Below, piece after piece: positions 8,194 through 15,539 of a DNA stretch of 64,000 nucleotides (its first letter is position 1; each line of letters begins with the position of its first letter). The position numbers were made by a program, and so were the translations under genes. The DNA lies in contig JAQVCX010000006.1 of assembly GCA_028689545.1 (NCBI GenBank), positions 1 to 64,000 of the forward strand, read 5' to 3'. The DNA is from Parabacteroides sp. (GTDB lineage Bacteria > Bacteroidota > Bacteroidia > Bacteroidales > Tannerellaceae). A model generated the notes under the pieces. It ran no database searches, was not told the origin of the DNA, and was given only the letters and a program-made list of their open reading frames with translations.

Positions 8194-10071
8194 TTAAACA
8201 CTTGGATTTTGTGTACGCCACGATTGTATTACTTTTTTATAGTCCTCCTCTTTAATCTTATCAGGATTTTGCCACCCAATCTTCTCTGCAGTATTTTCAG
8301 ATACGACAATTGGATCTTGACTATCAGGTCTCCTTGCTTTTTCAGGTGGATTTATCAGTGCTCTCATTGGTAGTTTTACACTCTCACCAACAATGATTGC
8401 TTCACCCGTTCTTAAAATAGGCAGCATACTCATAAGTCCATCGAGATTATCAGTAACGGTTCCTGTCACATGACCTCGATCTGTTGAGTTAGATAGCCTT
8501 AATGATACTATTGTTCCGCATTGAGACAAGATTGTGGAATTGATTTCTGACGGTCGTTGGCTTACAATCATAGCACCAATACCATACTTTCTGCCCTCTT
8601 TTACGATTCTTTGAACAATGCTTGATGCAATTCCCTTAAAATTATCATTTAGATAGTTATGAGCCTCTTCCATCACTAAAAGAAGAGGTCTGTTTTTACC
8701 TCCTTGGGATAACCTTCTTGACCAAAATATAGCATCGTATATGATTCGTAAAAGAACTCCTATTATTGTATTTAGTATATTATTGGGGACACCTGATAAG
8801 TCTAAAACAGTTATATTCTTTTCTCCAACCCATTCATGAAATAATACATCTAGGTCAGAGTTTATCCCTCCATTGGCATCTGTTTTAAAATTTCCGGGAT
8901 TAAAAATAAAATCAAATCGAGGGTCTCTAAGCTTTGATGTTAAATGTTCTACAGGTCTTCTTATGTTTAATGTAGAAGAGCTTAAATAAATCGCTTGATT
9001 TTGTTGGGGCTTGTATTTGGGAAGTGTAAGGGTTTCGTAGTCTCCTGTCTGAATAGGATTATTCTGAGCATCGACTTGAAATGCCTCTGTTGTTTTAGTA
9101 ATATCAAAATCATCTGTTATAGAGCACATTTTTTGCCCAGAACTTTGAACAGAATGAGTAGAATAAACTAACCTGTACAAATACAACCATAGCCGTTTAA
9201 GGCTAAATGGTAATGGTGTATCCGATGTTATACGCTCTTCATCAAGTCCTTTATATTTGTCAGGTTCCAAGTTATAGGCCTTCTTTTTTAATTCCAAAAC
9301 CATTTCTCCAATCTGGACTTTATCTTTTTCATCAATATCACCAAGAGTAAGAGAAACTAATTCATCAAAACTCATCGCCCAATATGGGATGTGAAGAGGT
9401 TTTGATTTGGGCTCTGGTTCGTTAGGCTCCGGATTAATCTTATATATATTTGCTGTATTTTTAAATGTTTTGCTGTATTCTCCATGTATGTCGAATATTA
9501 GAATTCGAGAAGATGGGTACTTCTTTTTATAAGCTAATGCATCTATAATACCTGCTACCGTTGTTGATTTTCCCGAACCTGTAGAACCTACAATTGCAGA
9601 ATGTCTCGTAATTAGCTTATTGATATCTATTAATGCAGGTATTGACTCTGCACCCGCAATATGTCCAATATTAACAAGATAAGGCTTGTTAATATGCCCA
9701 TAAATATGTTTCAAATCTGATTCTGAAACCAAATGAACTTCATCTCCAATTGTCGGGTATTGTGAAATCCCTCTTTCAAAACCGCCATTCCCTTGTCCTT
9801 CTCCAATAAGCTGAATAGTCATCCATCTATTACCATATGGCTGAATTTCTAACTGTTTTTCGGGGACAGCATTAGCTCCTATCTGAGATACGATACCAAA
9901 CAAGTCATTATATCCCAAAGGAATTTTTACAAAGCTACCTACTTGTCCTATTTTGTATCCTTCTCCATTGACATATGTTAATCCTGATATACAATCAGAG
10001 GAAAGAGAAACACTAACCGTTGTTCCGTCAACATTCTGAACATCTCCTATATAGGTCACTTTATTTGCCAT
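8194..10071 (-). CDS. herA: HerA-type hexameric DNA translocase of a SIR2-HerA system
   Basis: The 625-aa product (from ATG 10071; an upstream in-frame start at 10098 is less likely) has an N-terminal HAS-barrel-like region, Walker A AIVGSTGSGKST (about 160-170), Walker B RPLLLVMEEAHN, and the sensor segment VSQRPSEINSTILSQCG typical of HerA/FtsK-like ATPases. HerA forms a hexameric ring that pumps DNA. In SIR2-HerA defence it assembles with SIR2 to give a complex that depletes NAD and may cut DNA on phage infection. It overlaps the SIR2 gene end by 11 bp, so the two are probably made together. Confidence 0.9.
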   Translation of the reverse strand: MANKVTYIGDVQNVDGTTVSVSLSSDCISGLTYVNGEGYKIGQVGSFVKIPLGYNDLFGIVSQIGANAVPEKQLEIQPYGNRWMTIQLIGEGQGNGGFERGISQYPTIGDEVHLVSESDLKHIYGHINKPYLVNIGHIAGAESIPALIDINKLITRHSAIVGSTGSGKSTTVAGIIDALAYKKKYPSSRILIFDIHGEYSKTFKNTANIYKINPEPNEPEPKSKPLHIPYWAMSFDELVSLTLGDIDEKDKVQIGEMVLELKKKAYNLEPDKYKGLDEERITSDTPLPFSLKRLWLYLYRLVYSTHSVQSSGQKMCSITDDFDITKTTEAFQVDAQNNPIQTGDYETLTLPKYKPQQNQAIYLSSSTLNIRRPVEHLTSKLRDPRFDFIFNPGNFKTDANGGINSDLDVLFHEWVGEKNITVLDLSGVPNNILNTIIGVLLRIIYDAIFWSRRLSQGGKNRPLLLVMEEAHNYLNDNFKGIASSIVQRIVKEGRKYGIGAMIVSQRPSEINSTILSQCGTIVSLRLSNSTDRGHVTGTVTDNLDGLMSMLPILRTGEAIIVGESVKLPMRALINPPEKARRPDSQDPIVVSENTAEKIGWQNPDKIKEEDYKKVIQSWRTQNPSV

Positions 10072-11362
10072 CTTTTTCCTCCTCTTCAATATGGCCAATA
10101 AGAGAACTCAGAAATGCTGAGAATACTTTAAAATCTCCGATTTTAGTATGTATATCATTGGTTGTTTTATCTTTTGCTGTAAAATGAGTTAATGTGTCAT
10201 TCTCATCTTTCGGCATTATAGACCATTTTCCTTGATTGGTGCCAATAATCGCTTCATCATTAGTCCAGAAACTTATATTGTGCCTTTTTTGAGCAATTTC
10301 AACACCTTTCGGATAGTTTTCTTTATTATCGGTTTTCATATTACCAAACATCAATGCTATTACGATTGCTGTAGGGTTGGATTTTAATGCGTTCACGATT
10401 GTATCGTTAATATGGTCATCATTAAAAGAATATCCGCATAGAATAAGAGCTGCCGAAGGTTGTTTTAAGAAACGACTTAATTGATCCGACAATGCAAGAA
10501 AGGGCATTTTCCTACTTTGGTCGTATTTTAGATGAGAGGGATAAATTAAGAATGATGCATCTTTTCCATCATTCTTGAATGCATCAGAGCGAAAAACTTC
10601 TTTATTTGTCTTTTGATACCAATTTATGGAACCATGTATTTTCCAGAGCCTAGACCAATGCTTAGGGATTAAGTTATCTTCTACAGACCTTAAATCAAAG
10701 AAAGGTTGTCGAGAGCCTACAAATCCATCAAAGTAAGGAATACTAGTATCTTCCAAGGCTTGCTCCATTAATAAATCATAATTTGTAGTGAAAATTTCAA
10801 TAGACTTATCTCTATCTATCGAGCTGATCCATCTTGCAAATTTATGGTATGGAGTATTTCTATTTGGTAAATCAACTCTGATTTTTTCAACAATATGCTT
10901 GCATATACTTGTTTCTAAATCTATAAGTTCCTCTTCTTTAAGCCCTCTGACAGTCCCACCACCATGAGACACATCTTTTAATGAACGAATAAAACTAAGA
11001 ATATCTTCTAAGTTATTTTCGTCTTTCTTTGCCAATTTAAGTTCGGCTATTAATCTATCAAAATCGCTCGGTTTACTGGGATTAGTAGATTTTAATTTTG
11101 ATGAAACATACTCAGATAATCTTTTCATATCAGGAATTAGTGGCCATTTTGTGTCATCTTCCATTTCTACAGATAACGGGCATCCTGCAGAAATAAAAAA
11201 ACCAATTGGTTTTTTATTCTGAGCTAATGTTTGTCGTAAGGCTCTCAAATGCCTTATTAAATCATGTGTTAGTATATTCATTACATTGTCTTTTATGTTT
11301 TCAAGTTTTGCTATACTTTTTCTACTTTTATTTTTTGCATTATTGCGCTTAGATTTTCCCAT
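10061..11362 (-). CDS. SIR2-family NADase effector of a SIR2-HerA system
   Basis: From ATG 11362 the product is 433 aa. An earlier in-frame start at 11401 would overlap the regulator more. SIR2 features are in order: the NAD-binding FFISAGCPLS loop, TTNYDLLMEQAL (the Asn/Asp motif), KIHGSINW with the catalytic His, and a C-terminal LILCGYSFNDDHIN typical of SIR2_2 defence proteins. These enzymes hydrolyse NAD and stop growth of infected cells, so this is the likely toxic effector and HerA the partner that gates or oligomerises it. The N-terminus is Lys/Asn-rich (KSKRNNAKNKSRKS). Confidence 0.88.
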   Translation of the reverse strand: MGKSKRNNAKNKSRKSIAKLENIKDNVMNILTHDLIRHLRALRQTLAQNKKPIGFFISAGCPLSVEMEDDTKWPLIPDMKRLSEYVSSKLKSTNPSKPSDFDRLIAELKLAKKDENNLEDILSFIRSLKDVSHGGGTVRGLKEEELIDLETSICKHIVEKIRVDLPNRNTPYHKFARWISSIDRDKSIEIFTTNYDLLMEQALEDTSIPYFDGFVGSRQPFFDLRSVEDNLIPKHWSRLWKIHGSINWYQKTNKEVFRSDAFKNDGKDASFLIYPSHLKYDQSRKMPFLALSDQLSRFLKQPSAALILCGYSFNDDHINDTIVNALKSNPTAIVIALMFGNMKTDNKENYPKGVEIAQKRHNISFWTNDEAIIGTNQGKWSIMPKDENDTLTHFTAKDKTTNDIHTKIGDFKVFSAFLSSLIGHIEEEEKDGK

Positions 11363-11582
11363 AATAATATTCCGATTCTCTATAGTTTTTTGTCGAAACA
11401 AGTAACTCCCTCACATCAACATCCAGCGCTTTGGCAATAGCAAATAATGTTTCAAGCGATGGCTGTGATTCATTCATACACCAACGAGAAACAGTTGCTT
11501 CATTCTTTCTTAATACTTCAGCAAGCCATTTACCTGTACGCTTCCTCTCCACAAGTACTACTTTCAATCTGTTTAGTTCCAT
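11349..11582 (-). CDS. XRE-type helix-turn-helix regulator of the defence operon
   Basis: This 77-aa protein is a single Cro/C1-type HTH domain: TGKWLAEVLRKNEATVSRW followed by SLETLFAIAKALDVDVRELL. It is the first gene of the same-strand run and overlaps the SIR2 start by 14 bp. The promoter just upstream carries AT-rich inverted repeats, so it probably represses its own operon, as small XRE proteins often do in defence loci. Relief of repression on infection is possible but not shown by the sequence. Confidence 0.85.
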   Translation of the reverse strand: MELNRLKVVLVERKRTGKWLAEVLRKNEATVSRWCMNESQPSLETLFAIAKALDVDVRELLVSTKNYRESEYYYGKI

Positions 11583-11587
11583 TCATC

Positions 11588-11638
11588 AAATCATTGAGGT
11601 GATTTGCAAATATAATGATTGAGATTTAACTAATCAAC
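11588..11638 (-). promoter_or_regulatory. Promoter and likely operator of the defence operon
   Basis: On the minus strand TATATTTG (11607-11614) fits the -7 box TAnnTTTG. A near-consensus GTTG lies 20 bp upstream where TTTG is expected. Just downstream AAATC and GATTT form an inverted repeat (11588-11605), and AATCATT/AATGATT half sites recur on both sides of the -7 box. These are candidate binding sites for the XRE protein. Confidence 0.55.
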
Positions 11639-11805
11639 AGAATTGTTGTTTATTTTTCCGCAAACGGCCTTTAATGCCGCCTTAACTACCAGAAGTTATT
11701 CTCGCGGGGCTTCCGTCCTTCAAAACAGGCAGGTAAATCATGAGCGGGAAATAACCGAAGTTGGACGGGAAATAACTTTGAGTACAATATAAATCTAGAA
11801 TTTTA

Positions 11806-12561
11806 TCAGCTTAATCTCGGTTTTCGTTTCTTCTTTTTCTTGGGTTTCGATGGCTGCTGTTCATCAATCGGATTGACGTCTGAAGCAGACGGAAGTATGG
11901 AAAACAAAGAGGATAACCCACTTTCACTTGTCTGTTGGTGTATTGGTTGATTTACTGATTTGCTGTCGTATTGAAGTATCTGAAATCGTTTTTAAGTTTT
12001 TATTTGTTTGCGCTTTTACATTTTCATCTATTTGTATATCTACAATCTTGTTCTTTTCACCAGCAAAATCTTCTTTGGGGGTTGATAATTCTCGTTCCTG
12101 CATTTGAAGTTTGTCCGCCATACTGCCGTTTTTCATCGTATTACAATACTCGAACGTTTTGGATAGTTGCCGATTGTAACTGAATAGCCTGTCAAAGCCT
12201 TTTTCTACATTCTTAAATAGGGCTGTACGGTCAAAGCCGCCTGTAATGACGCCTTTCTTGGTGTTGCGGTGGTTGGTTAGCGGGCTTATTTTGACTTTGT
12301 TTGATTGGTCTTTACGGCTCACAATCAAATGGCAGTGTATGTTCATACGATTGTCGGAACGGTCGCGGTTGAAATAGATTTTGCCGTAAAACTTAATATC
12401 TTCTGCCGATAATCCTTTATTGAAATTCTTGGCGTATTCGGGAATGAACACTTCACGGATATACCGTTTCATGGCTTCGGCTTGTTCCTGCTCAGTGTTT
12501 CTCATTGCGTGCAGTTCCTTTTAAGATGGGTTGACATGGACAGCATAAAACTTGGCATATT
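11806..12561 (-). pseudogene. Decayed second relaxase (BtgB-like) copy
   Basis: This is a partial duplicate of the intact relaxase at 12565-13485. The readable core (12505-11924) matches it closely: QEQAEAMKRYIREVFIPEYA and HCHLIVSRKDQ. Upstream, codons for YAKFYAVHVNPS continue in the same frame but are broken by a TAA where the intact copy has Glu. Roughly the first 75 residues are missing. At the other end the reading frame stops at 11924, while another frame runs on to encode a Lys-rich tail (KPKKKKKRKPRLS, stop at 11806) like that of the intact copy, which shows a frameshift. It therefore carries truncation, a nonsense codon and a frameshift. Confidence 0.85.
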
Positions 12562-12564
12562 CAA

Positions 12565-13485
12565 TCATCGTCTTATTCCTTTCTTCTTTTTCTTTTTGCG
12601 TTTCTGTGCCTGTAAATCTTCTGCCTGTGTAGCATCGTAGTTGTTGCCATCTCCCAATGAAGAGATAGATAACAGAGTATCACCGCTACTATTATTTTGT
12701 TGATTTTGAGAATGTTTATTCTCTTTCTTGCTATCAAGATTGCAAGAAATCATGTTTTCTTTTTCACTGGATTGGAATACTTCTTTTTTATTTTCGCCAG
12801 TAAAGTTTTGTTGCTGTAATTCAAGCTGTTTGGAGATACTGCCGTTCTTCATCGTGTTATGATACTCAAACGATTCAGATAATAGGCGGTCATAGCCGAA
12901 CAAATTATCAAAACCTTGTTCTGCTTGTTGGAATAGGTTCACACGGTCGAAACTGCCTGTTACCGTTCCTTTCTTGGTGTTCTTGTGGTTGGTAAGCGGT
13001 GATAGCTTTTTCTTATTGGTTTGGTCTTTTCGGCTGATAATCAAATGACAGTGCATATTTAATTCGTTATCGGAACGGTTGCGGTCGAAATGTATCTTTC
13101 CGTAAAACTTTATATCCGCTTCGGATAGCCCTTTATTGAAGTTCTTGGCATATTCAGGAATAAACACCTCTCGGATATACTGCTTCATAGCTTCGGCTTG
13201 TTCCTGTACTGTCTTACCCATCTCTCTAAGTTCATTTTCCGATGGACTGACATGAATAGCGTAAAACTTAGCATCCGTTTTTAGGAGTTGCCCGATATTA
13301 CTATCTATATCTTTTATAACCTTTGATTTATAGATATTATCATCTGTCAGATTGAAAAAGCCTTCGGTGTAGATACCCTTTTCCATGCGTTCTAAATCTT
13401 CATGTTCTAAATAATTAGCCAACTGTCGACTACTGCCAGCATTATTATATATTCCGTTTGATGGTGGAGCAAAATCTATGTGCAT
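12565..13485 (-). CDS. BtgB-like relaxase / mobilisation protein (DUF5712-type)
   Basis: This 306-aa protein is likely the relaxase that nicks oriT and leads the strand during helper-driven transfer. It has an N-terminal Asn/Ser-rich segment with SSRQLANYLEHED, a conserved HVSPSENEL stretch, and the metal-ligand-like MHCHLIISRKDQ motif (about residues 144-155) of HUH-type mobilisation nucleases. It also has the family phrase SPLTNHKNTKKG and a Lys-rich C-terminus (KRKKKKKKGIRR). It starts 4 bp after the BtgA-like gene. The pairing of an RHH-like BtgA with this relaxase is known from Bacteroides mobilisable elements. The catalytic Tyr cannot be fixed by eye. Confidence 0.8.
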   Translation of the reverse strand: MHIDFAPPSNGIYNNAGSSRQLANYLEHEDLERMEKGIYTEGFFNLTDDNIYKSKVIKDIDSNIGQLLKTDAKFYAIHVSPSENELREMGKTVQEQAEAMKQYIREVFIPEYAKNFNKGLSEADIKFYGKIHFDRNRSDNELNMHCHLIISRKDQTNKKKLSPLTNHKNTKKGTVTGSFDRVNLFQQAEQGFDNLFGYDRLLSESFEYHNTMKNGSISKQLELQQQNFTGENKKEVFQSSEKENMISCNLDSKKENKHSQNQQNNSSGDTLLSISSLGDGNNYDATQAEDLQAQKRKKKKKKGIRR

Positions 13486-13489
13486 GGTT

Positions 13490-14074
13490 CTATGTGTTTA
13501 TCAGATTGCTAATTTCTGCTTTCAGATTCTCTTTTCTTTTGCTATCCATCACACCACAAGCAGAAAGTTCTGAATAGAGTTGTATCAAATTAAGCAACTT
13601 TTTATAATCCCGTTGGTGTATCTGGTAGAGTGCGTTTATCTGTTTGGATTGGTTGTTTATGACACCGGCATGATTGCAGAGCTGTTCACTTAACTTTTTG
13701 AGTATAGCTGTGTGTTTCTCCTGACTGGCTTCCAGTTGAGAGAGAATAAGAGTTTCCAAAGTTTTGCCGATAGCATCAAAATGCAAAGCGATAGAGTTTG
13801 TAGCCCGTATCATGGGATTCAGTTGTTCTTCTTCATAGTGACGGATGAAGCGAATAATATCATCCTGTCTCTTATTTATTTTCGCCAGTTCCGATTTTAC
13901 GGATTCAGGGGCTTCGGATGGGTTGATATGTGCCTTATCTATATACCCGAACGACAACTTTACAACTTCACTCTTTTTCAGTGAATAGCGTTTGCATATC
14001 TTCTCTACCAAAGCTGCCGTTTCCTTGTCTATGGAAATGGTAGTGAATATCGTTTTTCGACTGCTGTTTGGCAT
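13490..14074 (-). CDS. BfmA/BtgA-like mobilisation accessory protein
   Basis: This 194-aa protein has an N-terminal ribbon-helix-helix-like segment (FTTISIDKETAALVEKICKR, about 10-29, then YSLKKSEVVKLSF) and a long helical, probably coiled-coil remainder. In Bacteroides mobilisable elements the BtgA/BfmA protein binds oriT next to the nick and recruits the relaxase. It sits directly upstream of the relaxase gene and downstream of the hairpin-rich oriT candidate, the expected order. Confidence 0.8.
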   Translation of the reverse strand: MPNSSRKTIFTTISIDKETAALVEKICKRYSLKKSEVVKLSFGYIDKAHINPSEAPESVKSELAKINKRQDDIIRFIRHYEEEQLNPMIRATNSIALHFDAIGKTLETLILSQLEASQEKHTAILKKLSEQLCNHAGVINNQSKQINALYQIHQRDYKKLLNLIQLYSELSACGVMDSKRKENLKAEISNLINT

Positions 14075-14165
14075 GGTAATTACTTTTTTATAGAAATATG
14101 AATAGATAAATACCTGAAAATAAGCATTGCAAAGAAAATGCTTATTACAGGTGTCATTACAACGT

Positions 14166-14267
14166 GTTCTTGTAACACGCTAAAGCCGAAGGCTTTGCCC
14201 CGCAGGGCAAGAGGGAAGAACAGGACTTGTCCAGTTCCCTCTTGCTCGATTTAGCGAAACGGGCTAA
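14166..14267. other. Candidate origin of transfer (oriT)
   Basis: This non-coding stretch upstream of the mobilisation genes is packed with inverted repeats: GTGTT/AACAC, AAGCC/GGCTT, GCCC/GGGC, a 10-bp pair CAAGAGGGAA (14208-14217) with TTCCCTCTTG (14235-14244) enclosing GGAC/GTCC, and TTTAGC/GCTAAA (about 14250-14267). Dense nested hairpins next to a BtgA/relaxase pair are typical of oriT regions. The nick site is not identified. Confidence 0.6.
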
Positions 14268-14328
14268 ACCAATAGGTGAGGCAGTTTCTGCTAAATGGGG
14301 AGCGATAGTTCTTCATCAGGCGGTAATA

Positions 14329-14679
14329 TTACCCACCTTGGTTTTCCTCAGTTTGCTTATCGAGTTGGTTTTCCTTTTTGAACCGTTCGTATGTCTTACA
14401 GTCGGCATTTTCTTGAATAAATACCCGAATATCAGCAGCACGATAATAGGTTTTATGACTTATCATAAAGTAAGGAAGTTTGCCACTTGCCCGATAGCGT
14501 TGCAGGGTTCGGAAAGATACTTTCAACAGGAAAGCTAAATCCTGATTATCCAATATCTTGTCGTTAGGATCTAATATTTTGTCGGTATTGATAAGGGATT
14601 TTAGGTCTTGTCCGATTTCGGAGAGTTTTTTTGATAGCCGTTCCATCCACTTGTCGAAGTTTTCGTTGTCTATATACAT
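14329..14679 (-). CDS. Excisionase-like helix-turn-helix protein
   Basis: This 116-aa protein carries a MerR/HTH_17-type domain: LDNQDLAFLLKVSFRTLQRY followed by SGKLPYFMISHKTYYRAADI. The Phe-Arg-Thr-Leu-Gln-Arg-Tyr recognition helix and wing are shared with two more proteins of this island (26236 and 26884). Such proteins act as recombination directionality factors or regulators in Bacteroides mobile elements. It lies upstream of the oriT candidate on the same strand as the mobilisation genes. Confidence 0.7.
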   Translation of the reverse strand: MYIDNENFDKWMERLSKKLSEIGQDLKSLINTDKILDPNDKILDNQDLAFLLKVSFRTLQRYRASGKLPYFMISHKTYYRAADIRVFIQENADCKTYERFKKENQLDKQTEENQGG

Positions 14680-14808
14680 TTTGCTTCATTTTTAAGTTTA
14701 ACATTATTGTTCTCAATCGATTGATGAAGCAAAGTTCGGCAAATGGATGAAAATAAGTTAGGGGTGTACCACTGGTACACCCCTATAAATAGTTGTTAAA
14801 TATTTGAT

Positions 14809-15219
14809 TTATAGATAGCCTTTCTTTTTGCTTTCTTCATTAATGGCTTTACGAAGCGTATCTAAAAATTCGGTTATTTTTGATGGTTTACGACTAACGA
14901 CACTTTCATGCTTCTTATGCACATCGCCCAATTTAATATTGAAAAGGTATTCAAAGGCTCTTCCGATTTCTGTAAGTGGTGCTTCTGTACCACTGCGCGT
15001 TACCACTCTTTTAGATAGGAACAATCCACTAACTATCTCCATAATCTCAATAAGATAGGTTTCGCCTGTAAGGTAGAGTGGTGAGAGTGGAAGTTTATTC
15101 TTCCGGTTTTGGAGTTGAACCGGATATTTAATTTGCATATTGAGTATGCGGATTTCCGTATTTACAAGTCCTATCGCTTCATCAATAAGCAATGACAAGG
15201 CGTTTTTCCCCCTGCTCAA
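14809..15219 (-). CDS. RteC-like C-terminal regulator fragment
   Basis: The ORF opens at a TTG inside the preceding ORF (38-bp overlap) and encodes 136 aa resembling the RteC C-terminal domain: LPLSPLYLTGETYLIEIMEI, then FEYLFNIKLGDVHKKHE and RKPSKITEFLDTL. RteC regulates excision and transfer functions in Bacteroides conjugative elements. Because this ORF lacks a normal start and the overlap contains GGGGGAAAAA, the two ORFs are probably one gene broken by a single-base frameshift, or joined by slippage. It likely regulates the mobility genes, but may be inactive. Confidence 0.5.
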   Translation of the reverse strand: MSRGKNALSLLIDEAIGLVNTEIRILNMQIKYPVQLQNRKNKLPLSPLYLTGETYLIEIMEIVSGLFLSKRVVTRSGTEAPLTEIGRAFEYLFNIKLGDVHKKHESVVSRKPSKITEFLDTLRKAINEESKKKGYL

Positions 15220-15421
15220 ATTGTACTCGATACGACTTGAGCCTGTTTAGTCCAAAAGAGAAGTAACGTAATAATACAGCGTAGTCCTGTTCCTTTATAG
15301 CAATACTTACTAAGTGATTGGCAAGTTCTTGCAATGCGGCCGTAAAATCATTTACGGCAAACTCTTTCTGTGAGTGTTCCGACAATAGTCGGAAAAATCT
15401 CAAATCTGATAAGTCTTTCAT
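15182..15421 (-). CDS. N-terminal part of the split RteC-like gene
   Basis: From ATG 15421 this encodes 79 aa starting MKDLSDLRFFRLLSEHSQK and ending in KRLVIAY just after the GGGGGAAAAA run. Its helical pattern flows naturally into the next ORF if one base of that run is removed (VQFEQG joining NALSLLIDEA). I do not recognise it as a family on its own. It may be a genuine small gene overlapping the next, or the front half of a 200-odd-residue regulator. Confidence 0.45.
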   Translation of the reverse strand: MKDLSDLRFFRLLSEHSQKEFAVNDFTAALQELANHLVSIAIKEQDYAVLLRYFSFGLNRLKSYRVQFEQGEKRLVIAY

Positions 15422-15539
15422 AATTAATACATTTACATATTGATGAATTGCGTTGCTTTGCTGAGGATTGCGTTGATACAATTCTCTCGTAGCAAGCGGT
15501 TTGAATGAGTTTTTTCATACCGGTTATATTTTGTTGTAT

